The translations under genes were made by a program, and so were the position numbers. Shown here piece by piece: positions 17,429 to 26,135 of a DNA stretch of 64,000 bases (the stretch's first letter is position 1; each line of letters begins with the position of its first letter). The notes beneath the pieces were generated by a model, which worked only from the letters and a program-made list of their open reading frames with translations, was not told the origin of the DNA and searched no databases. Where the stretch lies: the NCBI RefSeq assembly GCF_025548535.1, contig NZ_JAJLQW010000002.1, forward strand, positions 1-64,000, given 5' to 3'. The stretch is from Undibacterium sp. Jales W-56 (GTDB taxonomy: Bacteria; Pseudomonadota; Gammaproteobacteria; Burkholderiales; Burkholderiaceae_D).

Positions 17429-18043
17429 ATGCTGATTGGCTACATGCGGGTATCGAAAGCAGACGGCTCACAGGCCACCGACTTGCAGCGTGATGCACTG
17501 ATCGCTGCCGGCGTCGATCCGGCCCATCTCTACGAGGATCAAGCGTCGGGCAAACGCGAGGATCGTCCCGGCCTGTTGAGCTGCCTGAAGGCGCTACGAC
17601 CGGGGGATACGTTGATGGTGTGGAAACTTGACCGGCTCGGGCGCGATCTGCGGCATCTCATCAACACCGTGCATGACCTGACCGGGCGAGGCATCGGTCT
17701 GAAAGTGTTGACTGGGCACGGTGCAGCCATTGACACCACGACGGCCGCCGGCAAGTTGGTCTTCGGCATCTTCGCCGCGCTGGCCGAGTTCGAGCGCGAA
17801 CTGATTACCGAGCGCACGATTGCAGGATTGGCTTCGGCGAGGGCGCGCGGTAGGAAGGGCGGCCGGCCCTTCAAGATGACTGCCGCCAAGTTGCGGCTGG
17901 CGATGGCCGCTATGGGGCAGCCCGAAACCAAGGTCGGCGATCTATGTCAGGAACTGGGCATCACAAGACAGACCTTGTATCGGCACATTTCGCCGAAGGG
18001 CGAGTTGCGCCTTGATGGCGAGAAACTGCTCAGTCAAGTTTGA
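17429..18043 (+). CDS. tniR: TniR, serine resolvase
   Basis: 204 residues. It begins MLIGYMRVSKADGSQ with the catalytic Ser of RVS, keeps the resolvase core (VWKLDRLGRDLRHL, LAEFERELITERT) and ends with an HTH of Hin type (KVGDLCQELGITRQTLYRH). It resolves transposition cointegrates at the adjacent res. It is related to, but clearly different from, the second resolvase at 23,921. Confidence 0.95.
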   Translation: MLIGYMRVSKADGSQATDLQRDALIAAGVDPAHLYEDQASGKREDRPGLLSCLKALRPGDTLMVWKLDRLGRDLRHLINTVHDLTGRGIGLKVLTGHGAAIDTTTAAGKLVFGIFAALAEFERELITERTIAGLASARARGRKGGRPFKMTAAKLRLAMAAMGQPETKVGDLCQELGITRQTLYRHISPKGELRLDGEKLLSQV

Positions 18044-18109
18044 TGGCAGGACAGCGGTTACTGTAGACGAATCGTGACGACTGGTTGAGTCAGTATGTCC
18101 TACCTGTTA

Positions 18110-18541
18110 TCACTTGAACGCCAATAACAGAACGCCTCCGGCGACCATCGAAATGCCGGACCACTCCCTCAGTGACGGGCGTTCGCCCAAAAAGGCGAAA
18201 GCAAATACCGCCACCAGGACAAGACTGAGTTTATCCACTGGCGCAACCTTGGATGCATCGCCAATCTTGAGTGCGCGGAAGTAGCAGACCCACGATGCCC
18301 CTGTCGCCAAGCCGGACAGCCCGAGAAAAAGCCATGTCTTGGGTGATAACTCCAAGGGGTTGGTCCATTTCCCCGTGTAGGCAACAAACGCCGACAGGAC
18401 GACGATGATGATGGCCGTGCGGATCAAGGTGGCCAGATCGGAATCAACTCCCTGAATGCCAACCTTGGCAAAAATAGCCGTCAGTGCCGCAAGGATAGCG
18501 GACAGCAAAGCCCAATAAAACCACCCCGCCGAATTAACCAT
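18110..18541 (-). CDS. Single-domain EamA/DMT-superfamily membrane protein
   Basis: 143 residues with five predicted helices and one EamA repeat (about residues 8-140; motif FRALKIGDASKVAPVDKLSLVLVAVFAFAFLGERP). Full DMT exporters have two such repeats, so this half-size form is expected to dimerise. Its start is 28 bp after the sensor kinase stop, so it may be the last gene of the leftward cargo operon. The substrate is unknown. Confidence 0.8.
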   Translation of the reverse strand: MVNSAGWFYWALLSAILAALTAIFAKVGIQGVDSDLATLIRTAIIIVVLSAFVAYTGKWTNPLELSPKTWLFLGLSGLATGASWVCYFRALKIGDASKVAPVDKLSLVLVAVFAFAFLGERPSLREWSGISMVAGGVLLLAFK

Positions 18542-18569
18542 TTAGCCTGCCTCCGCGTTTCTCAAACCG

Positions 18570-19922
18570 CTACCGCATGGGAGCGATAACGGCAACATTT
18601 AAGCCAGTTTGCTTCTCTTGATCTGAGAAGTCGAGGCGGATTTCAGCACCGATGCGATTGGCAATCGTCTGGACAATGGATAGTCCCAGACCCGAGCCGA
18701 TCTGCTCGCTCCCCAGCGTGCGGTAGAAGGGATCAAACACTCGATCCCGTTCAGCCAACGGAATGCCAGGCCCACTGTCCTGAATACGTAGTACGACCTT
18801 CCCTTCCGAAACACCCACAGAAAGATCAACACGCCCTCCCTCTGGCGTGTAGCGGATGGCGTTATCGACTAGGTTCTTGACCACAGCGATCATGTCCAGC
18901 TCGCTTGCCCACACTTCGGCGTCCAGCGCGCCTTCGACACCGATGTCGATGTGCTTGGCCTCGGCCAGCGGCATGAGGTCTTCCAGCACGCGGCGGTAGA
19001 TGCTCTGGACAGATACAGGCGACTTCGGCAGGTCGGTGGCCGACTGTGCCTTGGCCAAGGTCAAGAGTTGATCGAGCAGGCTGCGGCCGCGCTCGATCCC
19101 TTGGCGCAAAACCGTCAGCCGTTCGCGCGCCACGCTGGACATTTCCGCTTCCGCGAGCCGTTCTGCTTGCAGCGACATGGCTGTCAGCGGCGAACGTAGC
19201 TCGTGCGCGGCATCCGCCACAAAGCGGCGCTGAGATTCCATCGACTGGCTGACACGAGCGAGCAGGCGATTGATCGCCACGGCAAACGGACGTACCTCGA
19301 CCGGAAGGTGGCGGTCTTCGACGGGATGCAGTTCCTGCTCTGCCCGCTGGTCTATTTCCTTGGACAGCGCCGCGATGGGCTGGAACATCTTGCGCACCAG
19401 GTCAGCAACGATCAACAGCAGCACCGGCACGAGAATCAAGAAAGGCATCACCGTGCGCAGTGCCCCGTCGCGGGCAATTTCATTGCGGAAACCGGACTCC
19501 TGAGCCACAGCAATGCGTTCGCCGCTCGCCGTGGTCTTGACCAGCACGCGAAACGTCTCGCCACCAACTTCCAGCGTGTGCAATCCATCCGCCAAGGTCG
19601 CCGGGAGCGGGAGCACGCCTCCTGCATCCACGCCTACCGTAGAGGGACTGACCTCACCCAAGCGCTGGACGATCACGCGCGACTCTTCATCGACATCCTT
19701 GAGACGGATATCGGTGGTTGGCACGGCAGGCAACAAGCGCTGGCGATCCATGAGCTGCGCCACCTGGCGCAGTACATCGTCCTGTAGTTCGTGCGCTTCA
19801 TCGAAGGCGGACAGGAACGAGAATACGCCCGCCACAACGGCCACCACGAGGATGGCCAGCGACAAGGTGAAGGACAGCTTGAGCTGAACTGATTCGTTCA
19901 AGCGCCTTTTGAGACCATCCAT
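18570..19922 (-). CDS. Sensor histidine kinase of the QseC/PmrB type
   Basis: 450 residues. One membrane helix at about 16-38, a periplasmic segment of about 120 residues, a second helix at about 160-180, a HAMP-like linker, a HisKA domain with the phospho-acceptor in ADAAHELRSPLTAM, and a HATPase domain with LVDNAIRYTPEGG, DSGPGIPLAERDRVF and GSGLGLSIVQ. Its start overlaps the response-regulator stop by 25 bp. It probably senses an envelope condition and phosphorylates the regulator encoded just upstream. Confidence 0.92.
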   Translation of the reverse strand: MDGLKRRLNESVQLKLSFTLSLAILVVAVVAGVFSFLSAFDEAHELQDDVLRQVAQLMDRQRLLPAVPTTDIRLKDVDEESRVIVQRLGEVSPSTVGVDAGGVLPLPATLADGLHTLEVGGETFRVLVKTTASGERIAVAQESGFRNEIARDGALRTVMPFLILVPVLLLIVADLVRKMFQPIAALSKEIDQRAEQELHPVEDRHLPVEVRPFAVAINRLLARVSQSMESQRRFVADAAHELRSPLTAMSLQAERLAEAEMSSVARERLTVLRQGIERGRSLLDQLLTLAKAQSATDLPKSPVSVQSIYRRVLEDLMPLAEAKHIDIGVEGALDAEVWASELDMIAVVKNLVDNAIRYTPEGGRVDLSVGVSEGKVVLRIQDSGPGIPLAERDRVFDPFYRTLGSEQIGSGLGLSIVQTIANRIGAEIRLDFSDQEKQTGLNVAVIAPMR

Positions 19923-20563
19923 CCGACCCCCCTGACGTTCTTGATGACCTCGCCACCGAGCTTGCGCCGCAGTGCGTGGATCAGATATTCGACGGCATTG
20001 CTTTCGACTTCTTCCCCCCAGCCATAGATGCGATCCTCCAGTTCGCTGCGCGAAAGGATGGCACCAGGCCGAACCAGCAAGGCTTGCAGTAACGAGAACT
20101 CGCGGTTGGACAGTTGCACTTGGGGGCCATCATTGGCACAAGCCTCTTTGGTGGCCGGGTCGAGCGTCACCACGCCGTTGCTGAGCACGGGAGCTGCCGT
20201 GCCACCTTTGCGCCTCAGGACGGCGCGCATCCGAGCCAGCAGTTCCGCCATCTGAAAGGGCTTGGACACATAGTCGTCGGCCCCGCCATCCAGGCCGCGC
20301 AGGCGATCATCCAGACCATCGCGAGCCGTGATGATGAGCAGGGGAACCGGGTTGTCCTTGGCTCGGATGCTGGCCAGCACCTCCAGCCCATCCTTTCCGG
20401 GCAGACCGAGGTCGAGTAGCACCAGGTCGTAATGCTGGCAGCCCAGCGTGGTGAGCGCCGTCTGCCCGTCCTTCACCCAGTCGGCGGCGTAGGACGCATC
20501 CTTCAATGCGCCCTGGATCGCGTCACCGATCATGGGATCGTCTTCGACAAGCAATACCCGCAT
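19898..20563 (-). CDS. OmpR-family response regulator (QseB/PmrA-like)
   Basis: 221 residues from the ATG at 20,561-20,563, which has GGAGG at a good distance; a longer start with MNGGG in front is less likely. The receiver has phospho-acceptor Asp51 (LVLLDLGLPGKDG) and the C-terminal winged helix ends in the usual YIHALRRKLGGEVIKNVRGVGW hairpin region. It precedes and overlaps the kinase gene. The target promoter is probably that of the eight-gene cargo operon itself. Confidence 0.93.
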   Translation of the reverse strand: MRVLLVEDDPMIGDAIQGALKDASYAADWVKDGQTALTTLGCQHYDLVLLDLGLPGKDGLEVLASIRAKDNPVPLLIITARDGLDDRLRGLDGGADDYVSKPFQMAELLARMRAVLRRKGGTAAPVLSNGVVTLDPATKEACANDGPQVQLSNREFSLLQALLVRPGAILSRSELEDRIYGWGEEVESNAVEYLIHALRRKLGGEVIKNVRGVGWMVSKGA

Positions 20564-20585
20564 TCCCCCTCCGTTCAATCGTTGT

Positions 20586-21344
20586 TCAATGTGCCGTCCT
20601 GGCTGCTCTCTGCCTGAACAGCAGGATCGCAGTCAGCATGAAGGCCAACAGTGCGGCCGATGCCGAATAGCGGCTCAACGCCAGACCACCCGCGCTCAGT
20701 GGCTTGTCCAGAAAATCCCCGACCACGGCACCCAGCGGGCGAGTCAGGATGAACGCCGCCCAGAACAGCAGCGTGCGGGACACGCTCGTCCAGTAGTAGG
20801 CTGCCACGACCAGCGCGAGCAGCCCGCCGAACACGACGGCCGCACCCGTGTAGCCCAAGCCCGCCGTGTCGGCTGTCCAGTCGCCTAACGCGGTGCCCAG
20901 CGTTTGGGAGAACATGATCGTCAGCCAGTAGAAGGCTTCTGCCTTGGGCGAGCTGACCGTGCTCACCGACACGGAGCCGAGGGTGCGATGCCAGACGAAG
21001 AGCGAGCCGAGCAGCAAGGCCAGCAGCAAGCTCGAACCTCCAGCGTACCCGATTCCCAGCGATCGATCCGCAAAATCGGCCAATGTCGTGCCGACCGTGG
21101 TCGTGGCGATGATGGTTGTCCAGTACAGGAAGGGATGGAAGCCTTTGGCCTTGACCTGCGCGACGACGGCAGCCAGGAAGATCGCCGCGAAGATGGCTGT
21201 ACCGACCAGGTAGCCCAGGTTCATGGACATCGAAACCGCATCACCGCCAGTTTCACCGAGCGTCGTGGCGGCAATCTTGATGAGCCAGAAGCCCAGCGTG
21301 ACTTCGGGCACCTTGGCCAGCGCGTGTTCAGTGGATGTTTTCAT
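20586..21344 (-). CDS. COG4705-like integral membrane protein, copy 2
   Basis: 252 residues, about eight helices in two similar halves. The family signature KVPEVTLGFWLIKIAATTLGE is at the N-terminus, and FYWLTIMFSQTLGTALGDW plus FWAAFILTRPLGAVVGDFLD repeat the T-T/L-G-(E/D) pattern in later helices. A homologous protein lies 490 bp upstream at 21,833. The family has no established function. Its stop is 22 bp before the response-regulator start, so it sits in the same operon. Confidence 0.75.
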   Translation of the reverse strand: MKTSTEHALAKVPEVTLGFWLIKIAATTLGETGGDAVSMSMNLGYLVGTAIFAAIFLAAVVAQVKAKGFHPFLYWTTIIATTTVGTTLADFADRSLGIGYAGGSSLLLALLLGSLFVWHRTLGSVSVSTVSSPKAEAFYWLTIMFSQTLGTALGDWTADTAGLGYTGAAVVFGGLLALVVAAYYWTSVSRTLLFWAAFILTRPLGAVVGDFLDKPLSAGGLALSRYSASAALLAFMLTAILLFRQRAARTAH

Positions 21345-21353
21345 GGGGCGCGC

Positions 21354-21803
21354 TCACTTTCCTTCGAGCGTGTTAAAGGTTTTCAGCAGGGCATCCATCG
21401 CAGCCTTGCAGTCAGCCTGGCTTGGCGTGTCTGCGCGAAGCGTCGCAAGCGACTTGTCGATGGCCTTGTCGAGCAGATGCCAGTCATCTGCCGCGCGCGG
21501 TTTGAGTCCGGCTTCGGCCGAATCCCATGCGACTTCCAAGTCCTTGATGCGTGACTTGGCAGCAGGCAGATCGCCCTTGTCAACGATGGCGGCGACATCG
21601 GTGGCGATGCTGCGGAAGGCCGACAGGTCGCCCAGCTTGGATGCAGTTTTGACTTGCAAGGCCGAGACAGTCTGGGCCGGTGTAGTTGATGCCGAGCTTG
21701 CGTTGTTCTGATCGGCAGATTTGGAACAACCAGCCGCGAGGACCACGAGCACGGCGGCCGAAATGGCGGCAACAGGGCGAGCGATTGAGTGCTTTATGAG
21801 CAT
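21354..21803 (-). CDS. Small lipoprotein of unknown function
   Basis: 149 residues starting at the ATG 21,801-21,803 after AAGGAG. A lipoprotein signal ends LAAGC, making Cys26 the lipidated residue. After a Ser/Thr/Ala-rich linker the rest is mostly helical ([34 protein letters not shown] is one long helix pair). I do not recognise the domain. It lies between the two COG4705-like genes, 9 bp before the second. Confidence 0.7.
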   Translation of the reverse strand: MLIKHSIARPVAAISAAVLVVLAAGCSKSADQNNASSASTTPAQTVSALQVKTASKLGDLSAFRSIATDVAAIVDKGDLPAAKSRIKDLEVAWDSAEAGLKPRAADDWHLLDKAIDKSLATLRADTPSQADCKAAMDALLKTFNTLEGK

Positions 21804-21832
21804 GTTTTTCTCCTTGTGTAGAGCGAAGATGG

Positions 21833-22615
21833 TTATTCGACGAGCTGGGCCGAGCGGCGTCCATTCATGCCGATCTGCGCGACGGCCACCAGCATGACGA
21901 TCACCGTGAGGAACAAGGCGCTTGTCCACATGGCACCCATGCCAAGGCCGCCATAGGTCTTGGCCTGAGTCAGCAAGTCGCCGAGTGCGGCCCCGAAGGG
22001 GCGGGTCAATATGTAGGCGATCCAGAAGGTCAGAACGGCGTTGCCGCCCATGCGCCAGGCGGTATAGGTGATGCCAATCAGCACACCGAACGCCACCGCG
22101 CCCCAGGTAAAGCCCAAGCCCAATGCCTCGGTCGCCAAATCGCCAGCAGCCGTGCCCAGCGCGAACGTGCAGAGGATGGCAGCCCAATAGAACAGCTCCC
22201 GGCTGCGCGTCACAATGTCGTGAATGGACAGGGTGCGCTCGATCCGATACCAGACGAAGAAGATCGCGGCGAGCGCAACGGCGAACGCCGAGGTGCTGAT
22301 GTACAGGCTGACGCCAAGGCCATCGGTCAGCAGATCGGTGATCTGGGTGCCGACCACGCTGACCAGTACCACCGTCAGCCAGTAAATCCAAGGGGTATAG
22401 CGTCGGGTGCGCAACTGCATGAACAAGGCGGCCGCCAACAGGGCAGCCATGACGGTTCGAGTCACGCCTTGCCCCCACCCTGCGTTGACCGCCAGGAAAT
22501 CGGCTCCCGTCTCGCCCACCGTGGTGGACATGATCTTGATGATCCAGAACGACAGCGCGACTTCCGGGACTTTATTGAGCCAGCCAGTGGTGCTGCTCGT
22601 GGGCAATTTGTTCAT
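21833..22615 (-). CDS. COG4705-like integral membrane protein, copy 1
   Basis: 260 residues from the ATG at 22,613-22,615 preceded by AGGAG. The signature [21 protein letters not shown] matches copy 2, and the later repeats [20 protein letters not shown] and [20 protein letters not shown] are parallel. About eight membrane helices are predicted. Two homologues in one operon suggest a hetero-oligomer or a recent duplication followed by divergence. Function unknown. Confidence 0.75.
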   Translation of the reverse strand: MNKLPTSSTTGWLNKVPEVALSFWIIKIMSTTVGETGADFLAVNAGWGQGVTRTVMAALLAAALFMQLRTRRYTPWIYWLTVVLVSVVGTQITDLLTDGLGVSLYISTSAFAVALAAIFFVWYRIERTLSIHDIVTRSRELFYWAAILCTFALGTAAGDLATEALGLGFTWGAVAFGVLIGITYTAWRMGGNAVLTFWIAYILTRPFGAALGDLLTQAKTYGGLGMGAMWTSALFLTVIVMLVAVAQIGMNGRRSAQLVE

Positions 22616-22685
22616 GGTGTTCTCCTGCCGGGGGTGAAATGGTTTGCCAGCAGTTTGAACATGCTGACTTAGCCCGCCCATAGGC

Positions 22686-23282
22686 TCACTCGCGCACCCA
22701 TCCAAGCGCGATCAACCCGCTGAAAAGCCGCCGATGGATTCCGGTGGCAAGTTGATAACTTGGCAATAGATACCAGTGTGCTTCACGTAACGTCAGCCAG
22801 GCACAGATTGCAGCAACGGCGATGGCCCCGAGCATGTCGAATGGGAAGTGCACTCCAAGGTAGATGCGCGCCCAGGCAATGGGAACGCCCAGCAAAGCCA
22901 AAGTCACGCCTGCAATTCGTGGGCCTCGTTGCAGCGCGAGGCTGAAGGCAACCGCCCACCACAGCGTCAGGTGATCGCTTGGGAAAGACGAATCGGCAAC
23001 ATGAGGGATGAGGGTGTGACCCAGGCCGATCATGAAAGGTCGGGGATGCAACCAAGCCAGGCCGATGATCTGGTTGATGAGCAGGCCCAGCAATCCCGAT
23101 GCGCTAGCAACGAGCATCGTCTTGCGGGTAGGCTCGCCGCCGCGAAGCCAGCCGATGCCGATCAGGAGTGGAACCGCCCAGATGAGCTGTTCGGCCAAGA
23201 AGGTGGCCAACGTCAGAGCCAAAGCACTGGGATGCTCCGGTGCGTTGAGCCAGAGAAAAAATGTATGGTTGAGTGATTCCAT
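22686..23282 (-). CDS. PAP2-family phosphatase, undecaprenyl-diphosphatase-like
   Basis: 198 residues from the ATG at 23,280-23,282 after GGAG. Six helices and the three PAP2 catalytic signatures are visible: the Arg-Pro of LAWLHPRPF, SSFPSDH, and ARIYLGVHFPFD. This set is typical of BcrC/YbjG enzymes, which dephosphorylate undecaprenyl diphosphate on the outer face of the inner membrane and can confer bacitracin tolerance; lipid A phosphatases use the same fold. The neighbouring two-component genes point to an envelope role. Confidence 0.85.
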   Translation of the reverse strand: MESLNHTFFLWLNAPEHPSALALTLATFLAEQLIWAVPLLIGIGWLRGGEPTRKTMLVASASGLLGLLINQIIGLAWLHPRPFMIGLGHTLIPHVADSSFPSDHLTLWWAVAFSLALQRGPRIAGVTLALLGVPIAWARIYLGVHFPFDMLGAIAVAAICAWLTLREAHWYLLPSYQLATGIHRRLFSGLIALGWVRE

Positions 23283-23338
23283 GAGGTCTCCGGGCCGGAT
23301 CGCCTCCGAGGGAAACGATCCGGCCATACTGTCGGGAG

Positions 23339-23674
23339 TCAGTCCCGCTTGTCGTGGTCATCATCGTGATCCGCCTTGTCCTCGGCAGACGAGATGACCG
23401 TGCCCTTGTCGGCATCGACCCGGACATCGAAGACCTTGGCCCCGCTGACGACTTCCACGTCGTAGACCCAGCCTTGCTTCGAGTTCTCGTACTCGGCGCG
23501 TGACGCCTTGCCATTGGCGTGCTGCTCGGCGACGGTGACCGCCTGTGTGAGGGGAATCTTGGCCTTGCTGATTGCCAGTGCGTCGTTTTCCATACCGCCA
23601 TTGGCGGCGTAGGCGACCGCGCCGGTTGCAGCGATGGCGACGGCCAGAAGGGAAAGTTTGGTATAGCGGTACAT
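23339..23674 (-). CDS. Exported PepSY-domain protein
   Basis: 111 residues from the ATG at 23,672-23,674 with GGAGAA upstream. A signal peptide (1-23, ending VAYAA) precedes a single PepSY domain (KIPLTQAVTVAEQHANGKASRAEYENSKQGW then VYDVEVVSG and VRVDADKGTVIS) and an acidic tail DHDDDHDKRD that may bind cations. Small PepSY proteins are often controlled by adjacent two-component systems. It is the first gene of the cargo operon, 122 bp from the right transposon end. Confidence 0.85.
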   Translation of the reverse strand: MYRYTKLSLLAVAIAATGAVAYAANGGMENDALAISKAKIPLTQAVTVAEQHANGKASRAEYENSKQGWVYDVEVVSGAKVFDVRVDADKGTVISSAEDKADHDDDHDKRD

Positions 23675-23796
23675 GATGCTTCTCCAGAAGAGTGCAGGGA
23701 TTTGCACAGTGGAGAAGGTACGCAGGCAGACTTAGCTCGCACTGAGCCGGGAAGTTTTCGCTCTCGCCGATGTAGTGTTATCGACTCCTGACAATT

Positions 23797-23822
23797 GGTG
23801 CAGTCGTCTTCTGAAAATGACA
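23797..23822. repeat. Right 26-bp terminal inverted repeat of the Tn5053-type element
   Basis: Exact reverse complement of 13,420-13,445. The following 5 bp AGCGG (23,823-23,827) repeat the bases before the left end. Confidence 0.96.
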
Positions 23823-23827
23823 AGCGG

Positions 23828-23920
23828 CAGCTTGCTCAAGCACAGCGACAATCCACAATCCCTTTCCAATATTCAAAGTCCAGCTATACTGAATTTTCGT
23901 GATTTATTGGACAAGTCGCC
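23828..23920. promoter_or_regulatory. Right part of the outer transposon's res site and resolvase promoter
   Basis: This 93-bp stretch between the inner transposon's right duplication and the outer resolvase start contains TTTATTGGAC, the inverse of TCCAATAAA at 13,372. It should contain res subsites and the promoter of the resolvase-transposase operon. Boundaries are not resolved by eye. Confidence 0.5.
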
Positions 23921-24496
23921 ATGCTGATCGGCTACGCCCGTGTATCGACCGACGACCAGAACTTGGACTTGCAGCGCGATGCGTTGCAGGCGGTCGGTTG
24001 CGAGCGTGTCTTCGAGGACATGGTGAGCGGAGCCAGAGCGGACCGCACCGGGCTGGTTACCTTAATGAGCATGCTACGCGCCGGCGACACCGTAGTCATC
24101 TGGCGGTTGGATCGGCTGGGCCGGTCGCTCAAGAACCTGATCGAGCTGGTCGAGCGGCTCGAATCAGCCAAGGTCGGGCTGCGCAGCCTGCAAGAAAACA
24201 TCGACACCACGTCGAGCGGCGGCAAGCTGGTCTTTCACCTGTTCGGCGCACTGGCCGAGTTCGAGCGCAACCTGATCCGCGAACGGACGCAGGCCGGACT
24301 GGTCGCGGCGCGCGCGCGCGGCCGCATGGGCGGTCGGCCGAGGCGCCTTGATCCTGTCAAGCTCGCGCTCGCCGTGAAATTGCACCGGGAGCGCAACCAC
24401 ACTGTTGAGGAAATCTGCAAGATGATGGGGATTTCCAAATCCACGCTCTACAACTACCTAGACAAGGCTGAGAGCGATGGCTGCCGGGTGGCGTAA
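23921..24496 (+). CDS. Serine resolvase of the outer transposon
   Basis: 191 residues. MLIGYARVSTDDQNLDLQRDAL carries the catalytic Ser (shown here as the RVS motif), then VIWRLDRLGRSLKNL, LAEFERNLIRERT and a C-terminal HTH (TVEEICKMMGISKSTLYNYL). It resolves cointegrates of the outer element. The stop overlaps the transposase start by 20 bp. It is distinct in sequence from the inner tniR, so it belongs to the outer element rather than being a duplicate. Confidence 0.93.
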   Translation: MLIGYARVSTDDQNLDLQRDALQAVGCERVFEDMVSGARADRTGLVTLMSMLRAGDTVVIWRLDRLGRSLKNLIELVERLESAKVGLRSLQENIDTTSSGGKLVFHLFGALAEFERNLIRERTQAGLVAARARGRMGGRPRRLDPVKLALAVKLHRERNHTVEEICKMMGISKSTLYNYLDKAESDGCRVA

Positions 24497-26135
24497 GCAG
24501 ATCCCGGCCGAATCGCTGCTGCAATTGCGGCAGCGGCTCGACCGTCTGCCTCACAAAAGTCCGGAGCGTGCCGCCCAAGTGCGCGCCATGTCCGAGCTGT
24601 ACGGCATGTCCACCACGTCGGTGTATCGCGCCCTGAAGGACTTTCTGAAGCCGCGCGTAGTCCACCGCACCGATCACGGCAAGCCGCGCGTCCTGCCGAA
24701 ATCGGAACTGGAGCGCTACTGCGAGCTGGTCGCTGCCCTCAAGCTACGCACGACCAACAAGCAGGGCCGCCACCTGTCCACGAAGCGCTCCATCGAGCTG
24801 CTGGAGGAATATGGCGTCGAGACGGTACAGGGACTTGTGCGCGCACCGCAAGGGGTGCTGACGCGCAGCACGGTCAACCAGTACCTCACACTTTGGCACC
24901 TCGACCAGCCGCGCCTGCGCCGGCAGCCGCCAGCCGTGCGCTTCCAGGCCGAGCACAGCAACGACTGCTGGCAGTTCGACATGTCGCCGTCCGACCTCAA
25001 ACGGATCGACAAGCCGGACTGGATCGAACCGGGAAAGGGCGAGCCGACGCTGATGCTGTACAGCGTCGTGGACGATCGTAGCGGTGTGGCCTATCAGGAG
25101 TACCGCTGCGTCTATGGCGAAGATGCCGAATCGGCGCTGCGCTTCCTGTTCAACGCGATGGCAGCGAAGGCGGACCCCGAATATCCGTTCCAGGGGCGGC
25201 CGTTGATGATCTACCTGGACAACGGCCCTGTCGCCAAGAGTCGCGTATTCCAGAATGTGATGCACGCGCTTGGTATCGAGTGGATGACACACATCCCGGC
25301 CGGCAAAGACGGCGAGCGGGTTACAGCGCGCTCCAAGGGAAAGGTCGAGCGGCCGTTTCGCACAGTGAAGGAAGCCCACGAGACGCTGTACCACTTCCAC
25401 AAGCCGGAGACCGAGCAACAGGCCAACGAATGGCTGTTGCGCTATCTGATGCGTTACATTCGCCAGGATCATCGCTCCGAGCAGCATTCGCGCATCGAGG
25501 ACTGGCTTGCCAATTTCCCGAGCGGCGGCATCCGGCAGATGTGCGCCTGGGAGCAGTACTGTCGCTTTGCCCGCGAGCCGGAGCGGCGCCGCGTTGGCGT
25601 GGACGCGCGCGTGTCGGTGGAGGGTACCAGCTACGAAGTCGAGCTGGACATGGCCGGTGAATATGTGTTGCTGCTGTGGGGGCTGTTCGACAACGAACTG
25701 TACGTGGAGTACGAAAGCGTGCGCACCGGCCCGTACTACCCGGTCGCCGGGCCGATTCCATTGAACCGCTATCGCGCCTTCAAGCGCGGCGCGGCCGACG
25801 CGCGCGCCGACCGTATACGCACCCTGGCCGACCAGCTCAAGCTGCCCATCGAGGCGCTGGCCGGCAAGGACCTGCACTTGGCCCCGCTGAATCTACCAGG
25901 CGAATTACCAATCCAGCCCTTCGACGCCGAGGCGCACGAATTCCATTTTGCAAACGTCATCGCCGCCAAGCTGGCGATAGCGGGCGAGCTGGCCAAGCCG
26001 CTGGCCAAGCTGTCGCCAGCAGATCGCGCCGTCATCGACCAGGTACTGAGCGAGACGCTGACGCGCAGCGTCGTGCTTGCGCGCATACGAGATTATTTCC
26101 GAAACAAGAAGACTGGAGAGGACCATGCGAGTTGA
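24477..26135 (+). CDS. DDE transposase (TniA/TnsB-like, Mu C-terminal domain) of the outer transposon
   Basis: 552 residues. An HTH region (about 35-60, YGMSTTSVYRALKDF) precedes an rve core with catalytic residues Asp168 (QFDMSP), Asp248 (YLDNGP) and Glu291 (GKVERPF), and a C-terminal beta-barrel domain (about 360-430, RVSVEGTSYEVELD). It presumably binds the seven-motif ends and performs strand transfer. It overlaps the resolvase by 20 bp and the ATPase gene by 11 bp, forming a tight operon. It is only distantly similar to the Tn5053 TniA at 13,561. Confidence 0.9.
   Translation: MAAGWRKQIPAESLLQLRQRLDRLPHKSPERAAQVRAMSELYGMSTTSVYRALKDFLKPRVVHRTDHGKPRVLPKSELERYCELVAALKLRTTNKQGRHLSTKRSIELLEEYGVETVQGLVRAPQGVLTRSTVNQYLTLWHLDQPRLRRQPPAVRFQAEHSNDCWQFDMSPSDLKRIDKPDWIEPGKGEPTLMLYSVVDDRSGVAYQEYRCVYGEDAESALRFLFNAMAAKADPEYPFQGRPLMIYLDNGPVAKSRVFQNVMHALGIEWMTHIPAGKDGERVTARSKGKVERPFRTVKEAHETLYHFHKPETEQQANEWLLRYLMRYIRQDHRSEQHSRIEDWLANFPSGGIRQMCAWEQYCRFAREPERRRVGVDARVSVEGTSYEVELDMAGEYVLLLWGLFDNELYVEYESVRTGPYYPVAGPIPLNRYRAFKRGAADARADRIRTLADQLKLPIEALAGKDLHLAPLNLPGELPIQPFDAEAHEFHFANVIAAKLAIAGELAKPLAKLSPADRAVIDQVLSETLTRSVVLARIRDYFRNKKTGEDHAS

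Larger units (their letters stand above)
13420..23822. mobile_element. Tn5053/Tn402-type transposon (10.4 kb), nested
   Basis: Perfect 26-bp inverted ends (13,420-13,445 and 23,797-23,822, beginning TGTCATTTTCAGAAG) and 5-bp duplications AGCGG at 13,415-13,419 and 23,823-23,827 define the element. It has the complete tniA-tniB-tniQ-res-tniR set of this family and a leftward eight-gene cargo. The right terminus is 98 bp from the start of the outer resolvase gene, matching the known preference of Tn5053/Tn402 elements for res sites. No mer or integron genes are present; the cargo is different. Confidence 0.96.

Noticed and set aside
21804..22478. Upstream in-frame extension of the lipoprotein gene through the neighbouring membrane-protein gene
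   Set aside because: The extension reads out of frame through a real gene; the ATG at 21,801-21,803 has a ribosome site and a proper lipoprotein signal.
24744..25877. 377-codon frame opposite the outer transposase
   Set aside because: Antisense shadow; the sense frame has the DDE residues at proper spacing and gene overlaps on both sides.
26077..26124. Longer start of the outer ATPase inside the transposase gene
   Set aside because: The ATG at 26125 has GGAGAGG upstream, and the extra 16 residues match the out-of-frame transposase end.
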